From contig NZ_UHCT01000001.1 in NCBI RefSeq assembly GCF_900458435.1, positions 744,001 to 808,000 of the forward strand: 64,000 nucleotides of DNA, written 5' to 3'. The notes below the pieces were generated by a model, which worked only from the letters and a program-made list of their open reading frames with translations, was not told the DNA's origin and searched no databases. The position numbers and the translations under genes are program-made. Numbering within the stretch: the first letter of the stretch is position 1; the number at the start of each line of letters is the position of its first letter. Shown here piece by piece: positions 35,346-44,510 of this stretch. The stretch comes from Staphylococcus carnosus (GTDB lineage: Bacteria; Bacillota; Bacilli; Staphylococcales; Staphylococcaceae).

Positions 35346-36259
35346 TATTTCATAAATTTTTCTTTTAAGTCTTTACGCATATAATCTAAAGTATAAGGAT
35401 CGTTGAACCAATATGTTTTTGCATCAACATTGATCACATGGTGATCTTTGACTGCTGGCAAGTTTTTCCATAAGTTTGTTTGAGTGTATGAAGGTTCTGC
35501 TTTGCCGTCACGTGTTGAAACAATATAATCACCTGCATATTCAGGGATTTTTTCTTGTTTTACTTCAGCCCAACCATCTTTTTTCACAAGTTCTTCTTGT
35601 TTAGCTGGCATTTTCAATCCGAAAGCTTGATAGATAACTTCGCCGCCGCGGCCCCAGTTTGGTCCGTAAGTATAAAGCTTTTTATCAAACTCATCTAATA
35701 ATGATACAGTTGAATCTTTACCGATTTTATCTTTGATTTCTTTGCCGTCTTTAGAAGTTTCTTTTTTCCAATCTTCTGTCCATTTTTTCGCTTTATCTTC
35801 TTTACCTAATAACTTACCTAATTCAAGTTGTTGATCAAGGTATTTATGTTTTGCATAGTCGAACACAACAGTAGGGGCAACTTTTTGGTATTTTTTAATG
35901 TTTTTATCAGTTGAATATACAATAATTAAGTCTGGCTTTTGTTTGATAACTTTTTCGACATCTTCACTGCCAGTGGCACCGATTTTTTCAACGCCTTTAA
36001 ATTTATCTTTTAAAACTTTACTGTCGTCTACTTGGCTGTTTACTGCAACAACATTACCACCTAATTTTTTAATACCGCCTGCATATGTAGGTGCTACAAC
36101 AGCAATACGTTTAGGGTCTTTTGGCACATCTATTTTTTTACCGTTGTCCATAGTATATGAACGTGTTTCTTTCTTAGAATCTTTTTGATCTCCCGACTTA
36201 TTGCCGCATGCTGCTAGCACAAGTACTAAGATAATCATTGGGATAAGCAGTTTCTTCAT
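35345..36259 (-). CDS. fhuD2: Hydroxamate-siderophore binding lipoprotein FhuD2
   Basis: Periplasmic-binding-fold lipoprotein, 304 aa, that captures ferric hydroxamates (ferrichrome, desferrioxamine) and passes them to the FhuBGC transporter encoded elsewhere. A lipoprotein signal ends in VLAACGN. The remaining protein closely follows S. aureus FhuD2 (DPKRIAVVAPTYAGG, KDSTVSLLDEFDKKLYTYGP, and NWGRGGEVIYQAFGLKMP with the Trp and Arg that contact the ligand). A Fur-like operator overlaps the promoter. Single-gene transcript. Confidence 0.92.
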   Translation of the reverse strand: MKKLLIPMIILVLVLAACGNKSGDQKDSKKETRSYTMDNGKKIDVPKDPKRIAVVAPTYAGGIKKLGGNVVAVNSQVDDSKVLKDKFKGVEKIGATGSEDVEKVIKQKPDLIIVYSTDKNIKKYQKVAPTVVFDYAKHKYLDQQLELGKLLGKEDKAKKWTEDWKKETSKDGKEIKDKIGKDSTVSLLDEFDKKLYTYGPNWGRGGEVIYQAFGLKMPAKQEELVKKDGWAEVKQEKIPEYAGDYIVSTRDGKAEPSYTQTNLWKNLPAVKDHHVINVDAKTYWFNDPYTLDYMRKDLKEKFMK

Positions 36260-36278
36260 TTATAATTTTCCTCCTAAT

Positions 36279-36303
36279 TGAAAACGATTATCATTTATTC
36301 TCA
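36279..36303 (-). promoter_or_regulatory. Fur box upstream of fhuD2
   Basis: On the minus strand, TGAGAATAAATGATAATCG continues to GTTTTCA and resembles the Fur consensus (TGATAAT-ATTATCA repeats). It sits 20-44 bases before the ATG, consistent with iron repression. Confidence 0.7.
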
Positions 36304-36422
36304 ATTATAAAGGCTTGTATTGAAATACACAACATTTTTTTAGAAAAATTGAGTTCCATTAGTTGTTTGTTTAAAAATAGTGAGGAATGAATACATATTA
36401 AAAGGGGTTGTAAATTGTATGC

Positions 36423-36466
36423 AAAAGAAAAACGCTATCTTCGATATTAAGAAGATAACGTTTTGT
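36423..36466 (-). terminator. Rho-independent terminator
   Basis: On the minus strand AAACGTTATCTTC pairs with GAAGATAGCGTTT and ends in TTCTTTTG. It follows the acyl-CoA dehydrogenase gene. Confidence 0.75.
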
Positions 36467-36487
36467 GACATGCTGGCGAATTGTTAT

Positions 36488-37636
36488 TTAAAATAAATCT
36501 AATTCAGATTTAGCGATATTCGTATACGCTGCATCTTGCATAGGAGGGTTATGCAAGCCGGCACGCATATCGCGATAATAGCGTTGAAGCGGACGATCCA
36601 TATCTAAACTTTTCGCACCGACAATACGCATCGCTATATCTACAACTTGTAATCCCTGATTCATTACAAGGACCTTGCTGGCAGATGTTTCATTCCAGAC
36701 AGGAGCATCTGGTGATTCATTATAAATACGGGCTGTTGACCATAAGAAACCGCGTGCTGAAAGTAATAGAGATTCCATTTCACCGACAGATTGCTGAATT
36801 GTCGGTAAATCAGCGATGGTACCTTCGATACTGTTCGGACTATGTTCTTTTGCAAAGTCTTTTGCGTAGTCTGCTGCAGCTTGAGCAATACCTAAATAGA
36901 CACTCGGAATATGGAGTATCCAGCCATTTGGACGTTTCGGTCCTTTGCCCATTACTTCAACAAAGTTTTCAGCAGGGATTCGCACATCTTTCAGTACTAA
37001 ATCATGGCTTTCAGTCGCACGCATGCCTAGTTCATTCCAGGTTTCAGCAATTGATAATCCTGGCGTATCTTTTTCAACTAAAAAGAACCCGAAATCACCA
37101 GAAGTTTGATCATATCCGCTGACTAAGAAATGCGTCAATGCAGGACTCATAGAAGTGAAAGTTTTTACACCGTTTAAAATATAGTTGTCACCATCTTTTA
37201 CTGCATGAGTGGAAGGTTTACCGCCTCGTGTTGGGCTGCCAGTTTCAGCTTCACTGACTGCGCGGTTGATGAGTGCACCATTTTTAATATCCTCTGCAAA
37301 TTTTTCAAGAAGAGGTTTATCCCACATTTCGTGTTCATATAATTGTCCAACCACACTTAAATGCCATCCTATAGATAAAGCAGTCGCACCGTCGATTGAA
37401 CCAAGATAGCTTTGTAGAATCACCATGTCTTCAATCGTTGCGCCTTCACCGCCATATTCTTTTGGTAAAGTTAATTTTGTATAACCTTCTTTTACAAGCC
37501 AATCAATATTTTCATAAGGAAATCTGCTTTCTAAATCATTCTTCTCTGAATAGGATTGGAATTGTTCTTTTACATCTTGAAGTTTTTTCAACCATTTACG
37601 TTGAATTTCTGTATGAATTAAACCTGATTCTAGCAC
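36488..37636 (-). CDS. Acyl-CoA dehydrogenase family protein
   Basis: FAD-dependent oxidoreductase, 382 aa, with the usual N-terminal, beta-barrel and C-terminal helical domains. NRAVSEAETGSPTRGGKPST and GVKTFTSMSP are in the flavin-binding region, and the C-terminus carries YRDMRAGLHNPPMQDAAYT. No other beta-oxidation genes adjoin, and staphylococci are not known for classical beta-oxidation, so the substrate is uncertain; an oxidative role like that of DszC/SfnC monooxygenases, which share this fold, is possible. Monocistronic. Confidence 0.8.
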   Translation of the reverse strand: MLESGLIHTEIQRKWLKKLQDVKEQFQSYSEKNDLESRFPYENIDWLVKEGYTKLTLPKEYGGEGATIEDMVILQSYLGSIDGATALSIGWHLSVVGQLYEHEMWDKPLLEKFAEDIKNGALINRAVSEAETGSPTRGGKPSTHAVKDGDNYILNGVKTFTSMSPALTHFLVSGYDQTSGDFGFFLVEKDTPGLSIAETWNELGMRATESHDLVLKDVRIPAENFVEVMGKGPKRPNGWILHIPSVYLGIAQAAADYAKDFAKEHSPNSIEGTIADLPTIQQSVGEMESLLLSARGFLWSTARIYNESPDAPVWNETSASKVLVMNQGLQVVDIAMRIVGAKSLDMDRPLQRYYRDMRAGLHNPPMQDAAYTNIAKSELDLF

Positions 37637-37857
37637 CGTTTTTCCTCCTCGTTGTTTCTGAAGTATTAAGTTTAGTGTATCACTCGGATTAATAGCTTGA
37701 AAGCAATTTTAATTAATAAAGTTGCTTTCTATCAATCATCATAAAAATTCAGACACATTTAAGAGCTTTCTTTGATTGTATGGTTTAGTTTTGCAATTAA
37801 GTTAAAGAGACAATAAAATGGAAGTGTTGAAAAAATAGAACATCACGGAGGGCAAAA

Positions 37858-38802
37858 ATGAAACCAGTATATTTTAACCATGATGGCGGTGTTGATGACC
37901 TTGTCTCATTATTCCTGCTTCTACAAATGGAAGAAGTCGATTTGATTGGTGTAAGTGCAATTGGTGCTGACAGTTATTTAGAACCAGCAGTCAGCGCATC
38001 TAGAAAAATTATAGACCGTTTTTCTAACAGAAAGTTAGCAGTCGCACCTTCATATGAAAGAGGAAAGAATCCTTTTCCTAAAGAATGGCGTATGCATGCA
38101 TTTTTCGTAGATGCTTTACCGATTTTAAATGAAAGCAGAATAGAAAAGCGTTCTGCTGAATCTGATTTAGAAGCATATCAAGATATTATAGAGAAGGTAA
38201 ATCAAAGCGCGCTTCCTGTAACGTTATTATTTACTGGACCTTTAACAGATTTGGCGAAAGCATTGAAGACTGAACCGAATCTCACACAAAATATTGAACG
38301 CTTAGTATGGATGGGCGGCACATTTTTAACTAAAGGTAACGTTGAGGAACCTGAACATGATGGTACTGCGGAATGGAATGCATTTTGGGATCCAGAAGCT
38401 GTGTATACTGTATTTGAAAGTGATATTAATATTGATATGGTTGCTTTAGAAAGTACCAATCAAGTTCCTTTGACAGTAGATGTTCGTCAGTATTGGGCTG
38501 ATAGACGTCAGCATATCGGCGTAGACTTCTTGGGGGTATGTTATGCAGTGGTACCGCCTTTAACACACTTTATTACTAATTCAACTTATTTTTTATGGGA
38601 TGTGTTAACCACCGCTTTTGTCGGAAAACCGGATTTAGTTAAATCTGAAGCCATGCAAGTAGAAGTAATTCCGCATGGTCCAAGTCAAGGACGCACGGTT
38701 AAAGTAATGGAAGGTGGACGTAGGGTTAATGTGGTAAATGATGTAGATCGAAATGCCTTTTTTGAATACATGACAAAGTTAGCAGAAAAGGTTGAAGGGT
38801 AG
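37858..38802 (+). CDS. Nucleoside hydrolase (IunH family)
   Basis: Calcium-dependent N-ribohydrolase fold, 314 aa, that frees bases from ribonucleosides. The metal site is NHDGGVDDLVSLFLLLQ instead of the standard DxDxGxDD, so Asn replaces the first Asp; the other Asp residues are present. LLFTGPLTDLAKALK and LVWMGG are family motifs, and the distal Asp of NDVDRNAFFEYM fits the C-terminal metal/substrate region. The N-terminal variation occurs in a known subgroup, so the specificity is unclear. ATG follows GGAGGGCAAAA. Monocistronic. Confidence 0.8.
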   Translation: MKPVYFNHDGGVDDLVSLFLLLQMEEVDLIGVSAIGADSYLEPAVSASRKIIDRFSNRKLAVAPSYERGKNPFPKEWRMHAFFVDALPILNESRIEKRSAESDLEAYQDIIEKVNQSALPVTLLFTGPLTDLAKALKTEPNLTQNIERLVWMGGTFLTKGNVEEPEHDGTAEWNAFWDPEAVYTVFESDINIDMVALESTNQVPLTVDVRQYWADRRQHIGVDFLGVCYAVVPPLTHFITNSTYFLWDVLTTAFVGKPDLVKSEAMQVEVIPHGPSQGRTVKVMEGGRRVNVVNDVDRNAFFEYMTKLAEKVEG

Positions 38803-38824
38803 AGAAATAAAAATAACACACTTT

Positions 38825-38860
38825 TAATGTAAACTTTTAGTAAATTCAAGTTAACAATTA
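38825..38860 (+). promoter_or_regulatory. BirA operator and promoter of bioY
   Basis: TAATGTAAAC-N15-GTTAACAATTA has the half-site layout of the biotin repressor BirA (TTGTTAAC-N15-GTTAACAA). It abuts an extended -10 TGGTATAAT (38861-38869), so BirA with biotinyl-AMP would block transcription. Confidence 0.75.
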
Positions 38861-38900
38861 TGGTATAATCTTTCTTGGATATATTTCAAGGAGGTTTATC

Positions 38901-39452
38901 ATGACTACAAAACATATTACATTTACAGCAATTATGACTGCGATTATAGCTTTGCTTGGTTTAGTACCGCCGATTCCATTGCCATTTATGCCAGTACCTA
39001 TTGTATTACAAAATATTGGTATTTTCTTAGCAGGTATTTTACTTGGTAAAAAATATGGTATAATCAGTGTCATTGTTTTTCTTATTTTAGCAGCATGCGG
39101 ATTACCAGTTTTATCAGGAGGAAGAGGAGGAATTGGTCTTTTTGCAGGTCCATCTGCAGGATTCTTATTCTTGTATCCAGTTGTTGCATTCTTGATTGGT
39201 TGGTATCGCGACAGAACGATAGAGCGTATTAATTTTATTAAAATATTTATTCCAGTGATTATAGCTGGTGTGTTGTTATTAGACATCGCAGGTACATTAA
39301 TCATGGGTATGATTACGAATATGCCGTTATCTAAAGCTTTCTTTTTATCATTTGTTTTTATGCCTGGTGATATTGTGAAAGCGGTGATTGCATCATTAAT
39401 CGGTGCAGCTTTATTAAATCATACACGTTTTAAACAATTGATTCGTTTCTAA
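38901..39452 (+). CDS. bioY: Biotin transporter substrate-binding subunit BioY
   Basis: S component of an energy-coupling-factor biotin transporter, 183 aa with about six hydrophobic helices. PIPLPFMPVPIVLQNIGIFL, GGRGGIGLFAGPSAGFLF and LPVLSGG are BioY signatures. The EcfA1A2T module is presumably encoded elsewhere. A BirA-type operator precedes the promoter. ATG follows AAGGAGG. The GNAT gene is 27 bases downstream and probably in the same transcript. Confidence 0.9.
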   Translation: MTTKHITFTAIMTAIIALLGLVPPIPLPFMPVPIVLQNIGIFLAGILLGKKYGIISVIVFLILAACGLPVLSGGRGGIGLFAGPSAGFLFLYPVVAFLIGWYRDRTIERINFIKIFIPVIIAGVLLLDIAGTLIMGMITNMPLSKAFFLSFVFMPGDIVKAVIASLIGAALLNHTRFKQLIRF

Positions 39453-39479
39453 TTTTTTTGATGAAAAGAGGAATCAGTC

Positions 39480-40235
39480 ATGGTGAAACTTTCAATGAAT
39501 TTAATTGATGAATCAGGAAATATTGCTTTTCAAGATAACTTTAAGACTATTTACCTTACACCAGAAGCACCCTTAACATATTATTCTAATAAATGGGCCT
39601 ATCATGAAATGCCTGATTTTGAGCAATGGTTAAAGGATGCAGAAACACAATTAAAACAGCATCATGCACAAGATAGTCATCATCTTATGTTTGCTTTTCC
39701 TGAAAATACAGAACTCTCTCAAACTTTTCTGGATTACTTGGAAAAAGAAGGGTTTGAGTTAGGATTAATGGAAATGTATGCGATTGAAGCGGAAGCTTTA
39801 CAAGGCGAGATTCCAGATACATTAACAATCGAATGGGTTACTAAAGATAAATTAGAGGATTATTTAACAATCCATCGCACATTCGCTATGCAATTTGGTG
39901 AAGATTATGCTGATGAATCTGAAAAAATGATTCGGCAAGCATTACTAGATGGAGAGAAAACTAAACGTGTAGTGGCTTATTACCAAAACCAGCCAGTCGG
40001 CTCTATAGATATTATCGAAACTGATCAAACCGTTGAGATTGATAGTTTTGGTGTAATTGAAAGTATGCGTAAGAAGGGGATAGGCAGGGCTGTACAAGCC
40101 TTTATTGCTGATTACGCAGGTACAAAACCGATTATTTTAGTTGCAGATGGTGAAGATACAGCCAAAGATATGTATATCAAACAAGGCTATACTTTTATTG
40201 GCTTTCGTTATCAAATTTTAAAAGAAAATATATAA
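39480..40235 (+). CDS. GNAT-family N-acetyltransferase
   Basis: 251 aa; the C-terminal half (about residues 120-245) has the acetyl-CoA motif ESMRKKGIGRAVQAFI, with the R/K-x-x-G-x-G signature and a late YIKQGYTFIGFRYQ. The N-terminal half is a second, degenerate domain (residues 1-115), as in some two-domain GNATs. The substrate is unknown. Start ATG 39480 follows AGAGGAATCAGTC. The genes bioY and this one are in tandem, but no functional link is apparent. Confidence 0.78.
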   Translation: MVKLSMNLIDESGNIAFQDNFKTIYLTPEAPLTYYSNKWAYHEMPDFEQWLKDAETQLKQHHAQDSHHLMFAFPENTELSQTFLDYLEKEGFELGLMEMYAIEAEALQGEIPDTLTIEWVTKDKLEDYLTIHRTFAMQFGEDYADESEKMIRQALLDGEKTKRVVAYYQNQPVGSIDIIETDQTVEIDSFGVIESMRKKGIGRAVQAFIADYAGTKPIILVADGEDTAKDMYIKQGYTFIGFRYQILKENI

Positions 40236-40285
40236 AAAAAGAAGCTGTGCCTTACAAGAAATTATTCTTGTGAAGGGACAGCTTC
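40234..40285 (-). terminator. Rho-independent terminator of fdhD (within the gene's 3' end)
   Basis: On the minus strand GAAGCTGTCCCTTCACAAGAA pairs with TTCTTGTAAGGCACAGCTTC and continues into seven T residues. The left arm covers the last codons of fdhD. Confidence 0.85.
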
Positions 40286-41083
40286 TATTCGTTCGGGATG
40301 ACTATAAACACTGAAGTTTCCGTCTCTGCAAAAACCGATTGCTGTGATATTTAAATCATCTGCTAATGTAACAGCTAAAGTAGTAGGTGCTGATTTCGAT
40401 AAAATGACACCAACGCCGATTTTAGCAGCTTTAATTAAAATTTCTGATGAAATACGACCGCTGAAAATTAATACTTTATCTCGAACAGGGATATGACGTT
40501 CTAAGCAAAAGCCGTATAATTTATCAAGCGCATTATGTCTTCCTATATCTTGACGATGTTCAAAGAATGCATCGCCATCACTAATAGCGGCATTATGCAA
40601 TCCGCCAGTACGTTTAAATAGTGTACTTGCACTTTGCAAGCGTGTCATCATATTTACTACCTGTTGAGGTTGTAGTTTGATGTGTGACATGGATGTTTTA
40701 GCAATTGCTGCATCATTGTGGAAATAGAACTCACGACTTTTTCCGCAACAAGATGCAATCATACGTTTTGTTGAGTACTCGAAGCGGTCGCCTAAGTCCT
40801 TTGTAAGTTCTACATGGGCAAATCCTTTACTATCATCTATTTGAATAGATTTCAGTTCACTGCGTTTTAAGATGGCACCTTCAGACGCTAAAAAGCCCAG
40901 CACCAACTCTTCCATGTGGTCTGGACTGCAGATGACGGTTGCAAACTCTTCTCCATTGACCATAATTGTTAAAGGAAATTCAGTCACATAACTGTCTGTA
41001 GTTTCGAACAACTTTCCATCTTCATAACGGACAATATTTTGATCCGTCATTACATCTATATCATTATTTATATCTTTATTCAT
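40262..41083 (-). CDS. fdhD: Formate dehydrogenase accessory sulfurtransferase FdhD
   Basis: Delivers sulfur from a cysteine desulfurase to the molybdenum cofactor of formate dehydrogenase, 273 aa. The CxxC-like site is in MIASCCGKSREFYF (double Cys then Gly-Lys); the conserved LGFLASEGAI, RTGGLHNAAISDG and DIGRHNALDKLYG motifs are present. I start at ATG 41081-41083 (MNKDINND) with AAGGAG nine bases upstream; an ATG two codons earlier is too close to it. Its partner formate dehydrogenase lies 24 kb away. Confidence 0.92.
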   Translation of the reverse strand: MNKDINNDIDVMTDQNIVRYEDGKLFETTDSYVTEFPLTIMVNGEEFATVICSPDHMEELVLGFLASEGAILKRSELKSIQIDDSKGFAHVELTKDLGDRFEYSTKRMIASCCGKSREFYFHNDAAIAKTSMSHIKLQPQQVVNMMTRLQSASTLFKRTGGLHNAAISDGDAFFEHRQDIGRHNALDKLYGFCLERHIPVRDKVLIFSGRISSEILIKAAKIGVGVILSKSAPTTLAVTLADDLNITAIGFCRDGNFSVYSHPERIEAVPSQE

Positions 41084-41228
41084 AAGCATTGACTCCTTAC
41101 TAAAAGAATATACTATATTATTCCTCTTTTCAAAAAAGATTTGGACATTTATCTGTATAAAAGGAAATTTAAGTTGAGACGAGGCATTTATAATAGTAAA
41201 CTCAAAGTAAACAAAAGGAGGCGGGTGT

Positions 41229-42227
41229 ATGGCAAGTATTAGAGATATTGCAAAAGCAGCAGGCGTCAGTCCAGGTACAGTTTCTCGTATATTAAACGAA
41301 GACCCGACATTGTCAGTAGCTGATAAAACAAGACAGCGTGTGCTTAAAGTAGCAGAAGAAATGGCTTATCAAAAGGCGACACGCATGAATCGTCAAGTTC
41401 AAATTATTACTTATGCTTCTAGAAGACGAGAAATGGCAGATCCGTTTCATCGTGAATTGCGGTTAGCAATTGAAACAGAAATCAAACGGTTAAATCTTAC
41501 TTTAAAGAAGACCATTCGAGTTGAATCAGAAATGAAAAAACAAGATTGGACTGAGGTTAAAAAAGCAGGTGCACTGTTGGTCATCGGTAATTTTTCCAAA
41601 ACAGCACTAGAAACAATTTATCAATATAATCCCAATATGGTTGTTATTAATAATCCTGAGGTACCTGATTTTATTGATTCGGTTTATTCAGATTTAGAGA
41701 AAACAATGCTGAAATTACTCGATAGAATTATACAAAAGCATCAAAAAGCTCAAATAACATACTTCGGCGGCATGCGAGAAGAAATGTCTTTAGACGGCAG
41801 TATTACCTATAATAACGATGTGCGATATCAAGCTTATGTGCAATGGTGCAAATCTCATGATAAAACACCGGATGCACATTTGGTTGGTTGGACGCGTGAA
41901 GATGGAGAACAAGAAATTGAATCTTTATCTCAATTGCCGGATATTGTAATAGCGGGCAATGATATGGTTGCTATTGGTGTTATTCAAGGTCTGCAAAAAA
42001 ATGGCAAACACATTCCTAGTGATGTGAAAGTCATTGGATTTAATGATTTAGATGTAAATCAATATGTAACGCCTTCTTTGACTAGTGTCCAAATTGACAT
42101 TGAACAATTTGGAAAAAGCGCTGTCGCAATGGCTGAAGATAGAGTTAAAAAAGTCCGTTCAAATGCTTTGCATACGATTGTACAAACGCGTTTGATTTTA
42201 CGAGAGTCATATGCTGAAAAAGAATAA
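41229..42227 (+). CDS. galR: Galactose operon repressor GalR (LacI family)
   Basis: 332-aa regulator. The HTH is IRDIAKAAGVSPGTVSRILN with recognition helix and hinge to residue 60; the rest is the periplasmic-binding-like effector domain that senses galactose. It leads galKET. GGAGGCGGGTGT precedes ATG. Tandem GTAAAC sequences before galR and an inverted repeat before galK look like its operators, so it probably autoregulates. Confidence 0.88.
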   Translation: MASIRDIAKAAGVSPGTVSRILNEDPTLSVADKTRQRVLKVAEEMAYQKATRMNRQVQIITYASRRREMADPFHRELRLAIETEIKRLNLTLKKTIRVESEMKKQDWTEVKKAGALLVIGNFSKTALETIYQYNPNMVVINNPEVPDFIDSVYSDLEKTMLKLLDRIIQKHQKAQITYFGGMREEMSLDGSITYNNDVRYQAYVQWCKSHDKTPDAHLVGWTREDGEQEIESLSQLPDIVIAGNDMVAIGVIQGLQKNGKHIPSDVKVIGFNDLDVNQYVTPSLTSVQIDIEQFGKSAVAMAEDRVKKVRSNALHTIVQTRLILRESYAEKE

Positions 42228-42235
42228 AATATATT

Positions 42236-42265
42236 TTGACAAAACATTTAGTAAACAGATAAACT
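42236..42265 (+). promoter_or_regulatory. galKET promoter
   Basis: TTGACA (42236-42241) and a -10-like TAAACT (42260-42265) with 18-base spacing. The inverted repeat that starts at 42248 overlaps it. Confidence 0.55.
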
Positions 42266-42282
42266 TTAATTGTGTTTACTAA
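42248..42282. promoter_or_regulatory. GalR operator candidate
   Basis: TTAGTAAACA (42248) and TGTTTACTAA (42273) form a perfect 10-base inverted repeat with a 15-base centre overlapping the galK promoter. TAGTAAAC with GTAAAC upstream of galR (about 41193-41211) has the same half-site. Confidence 0.65.
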
Positions 42283-42316
42283 GATTATTTACTGTTTTGT
42301 GAGAGGAGAAAGTCCG

Positions 42317-43483
42317 ATGTTGACATCAATGAAATCAAAATTCGATACTTTATTCAATACGCAACCTGAAGTCGCTGCTTTTGCACCTGGACGAATTAAT
42401 TTAATCGGAGAACATACAGACTATAATGGTGGCTATGTTTTTCCAGCAGCCATTGAACTTGGCACATATGGTTTAGCAAGTAAGAGAAATGATAATAAGA
42501 TTTGTCTGTACTCGAATAATTTTGAATCAACAGGAACGATTGAATTTTCACTTGATGAATTACAATTCGATACAACACATAGCTGGGCGAACTATCCAAA
42601 AGGGATGGTTAAATTTCTAAAAGAATCTGGTTATCAAATAGATTCTGGGTTCAATATACTGATAGAAGGAAACATACCAAATGGCGCAAGTCTATCTTCA
42701 TCTGCATCTATCGAAATTTTGATGGGGTGGTTATTAAAGGCACTGTTCAATTTAGAAGTTGAAAGATTAGAATTGATTGAACTTGGTCGTAAAGTTGAAA
42801 ATCAATTTATTGGCGTAAATTCTGGTATTATGGATCAATTCATCGTAGGTATGGGACGCAAAGACCAAGCAATACTTTTAGATACTGCTACGTTAGAGTA
42901 TCATTATGTACCAACAGAATTCGGAGATTATGTTATTTCGATTATGAATACCAATAAGCGTCGTGAATTAGCTGAATCTAAATATAATGAACGTTTAAAA
43001 GAGTGTCAGAGCGCATTGGCATTATTACAACAAGAATTAGATGTGGATGCTTTAGGACATATAGATGTGACTACATTTGAAAAACATGCTTATTTAATAG
43101 AAGAAGATGTTTTATTACGCCGTGCACGTCATGCGATAACTGAAAATGCACGTGTTAAAGAAGCATATGCGGCTTTGAATCGAAAAGATTTCATAGAATT
43201 CGGCAGACTGTTGAATGCTTCTCATGCTTCATTAAAAAATGATTATGAAGTAACCGGAATTGAATTGGATACTTTAGCTGAAACAGCTCAACAAGTAGAA
43301 GGTGTTCTAGGCGCACGTATGACTGGTGCTGGATTTGCTGGGTGTGCAATTGCATTGGTACATAAAGACCGCATTAAAGATTTAGAAGAGGAAGTAACCA
43401 AAATCTATAAAGATAAAATTGGATATGAACCCTCATTTTATCACGTTGATATTGGTGATGGAGTAAAGTATATAAAGATATGA
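42317..43483 (+). CDS. galK: Galactokinase
   Basis: Phosphorylates galactose at C1 with ATP in the Leloir pathway; GHMP kinase, 388 aa. Signature APGRINLIGEHTDYNGGYV at the N-terminus, ATP motif GNIPNGASLSSSASIEIL, and the third motif ARMTGAGFAGCAIALV. I start at ATG 42317 behind AGAGGAGAAA; an in-frame upstream start (42272) lies in the operator. Second gene of the operon. Confidence 0.93.
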   Translation: MLTSMKSKFDTLFNTQPEVAAFAPGRINLIGEHTDYNGGYVFPAAIELGTYGLASKRNDNKICLYSNNFESTGTIEFSLDELQFDTTHSWANYPKGMVKFLKESGYQIDSGFNILIEGNIPNGASLSSSASIEILMGWLLKALFNLEVERLELIELGRKVENQFIGVNSGIMDQFIVGMGRKDQAILLDTATLEYHYVPTEFGDYVISIMNTNKRRELAESKYNERLKECQSALALLQQELDVDALGHIDVTTFEKHAYLIEEDVLLRRARHAITENARVKEAYAALNRKDFIEFGRLLNASHASLKNDYEVTGIELDTLAETAQQVEGVLGARMTGAGFAGCAIALVHKDRIKDLEEEVTKIYKDKIGYEPSFYHVDIGDGVKYIKI

Positions 43484-43503
43484 AATAAGGAAGGATGAAT
43501 AAA

Positions 43504-44493
43504 ATGTCAGTTTTAGTGTTAGGTGGAGCAGGGTACATCGGCAGTCATGCTGCTGATCAATTGATAGAACAAGGATATGATGTAGCAGTTGTAGATAATC
43601 TTGGAACAGGTCATCGTCAAGCTGTCCCGGAAACAGCACGTTTTTATGAAGGGGATATTAGAGATAAAGCATTTTTAAATCACGTTTTTGAACAAGAAAA
43701 TGTCGAAGGTGTTTTTCATTTTTGTGCATATTCTTTAGTAGGAGAATCTGTTGAGAAGCCATTAGAATATTTTAATAACAATGTCTATGGCATGCAAGTA
43801 TTATTAGAAGTGATGAAAGCACATGATGTTAATGAAATAATTTTTTCTTCTACAGCAGCAGTATACGGAGAACCTGAAATTATTCCAATTCAAGAAGATG
43901 CACCAAAAGCTCCAACGAACCCATATGGTGAAAGTAAACTTATGATGGAAAAAATGATGCATTGGTGTCATAACGCATACGGTGTGAATTATGCTGCATT
44001 ACGTTATTTTAATGTTGCAGGTGCAAAAGAGGATGGAAGTATCGGTGAAGACCATAACCCAGAAACGCACTTAATTCCAATCGTATTGCAAGCTGCATTA
44101 GGACAGCGTGATGCTATCACTATTTTCGGTACAGATTATGATACAGAAGACGGTTCATGTGTTCGCGATTATTTACATGTTACAGATTTGATTGCGGCAC
44201 ATATTTTAGCGTATCAATATTTAAAAGACGGTGGAGAAAGCGGCGCGTTTAATCTAGGAAGCAGCCAAGGATATTCTGTCATTGAAATTGTAGAAGCTGC
44301 ACGTAAAGCAACAGGAATTGATATCAAAGCAGAAATTGGTGAAAGACGTGCTGGGGATCCAAGTAAATTGGTAGCATCTAGTGATAAAGCACAACGTGTA
44401 CTTGGTTGGAAACCTAAACATGATGATATTCATGAAATTATTGAAACAGCATGGAACTGGCATCAATCACATCCAAACGGATATTCAAATTAA
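43504..44493 (+). CDS. galE: UDP-glucose 4-epimerase
   Basis: Interconverts UDP-galactose and UDP-glucose with bound NAD, 329 aa. NAD motif VLVLGGAGYIGSHAADQL; catalytic Ser-Tyr-Lys pattern in FSSTAAVYGEP and NPYGESKLMMEKMM. I start at ATG 43504 behind GGAAGG with 9-base spacing; the ATG at 43495 overlaps the ribosome site. Eighteen bases separate it from galT. Confidence 0.93.
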   Translation: MSVLVLGGAGYIGSHAADQLIEQGYDVAVVDNLGTGHRQAVPETARFYEGDIRDKAFLNHVFEQENVEGVFHFCAYSLVGESVEKPLEYFNNNVYGMQVLLEVMKAHDVNEIIFSSTAAVYGEPEIIPIQEDAPKAPTNPYGESKLMMEKMMHWCHNAYGVNYAALRYFNVAGAKEDGSIGEDHNPETHLIPIVLQAALGQRDAITIFGTDYDTEDGSCVRDYLHVTDLIAAHILAYQYLKDGGESGAFNLGSSQGYSVIEIVEAARKATGIDIKAEIGERRAGDPSKLVASSDKAQRVLGWKPKHDDIHEIIETAWNWHQSHPNGYSN

Positions 44494-44510
44494 TTACAGG
44501 AGGCCCTATT

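Noticed and set aside
44451..44510. Longer start for galT inside galE
   Set aside because: The inner ATG at 44511 has a strong AGGAGG and gives the usual class II GalT N-terminus.
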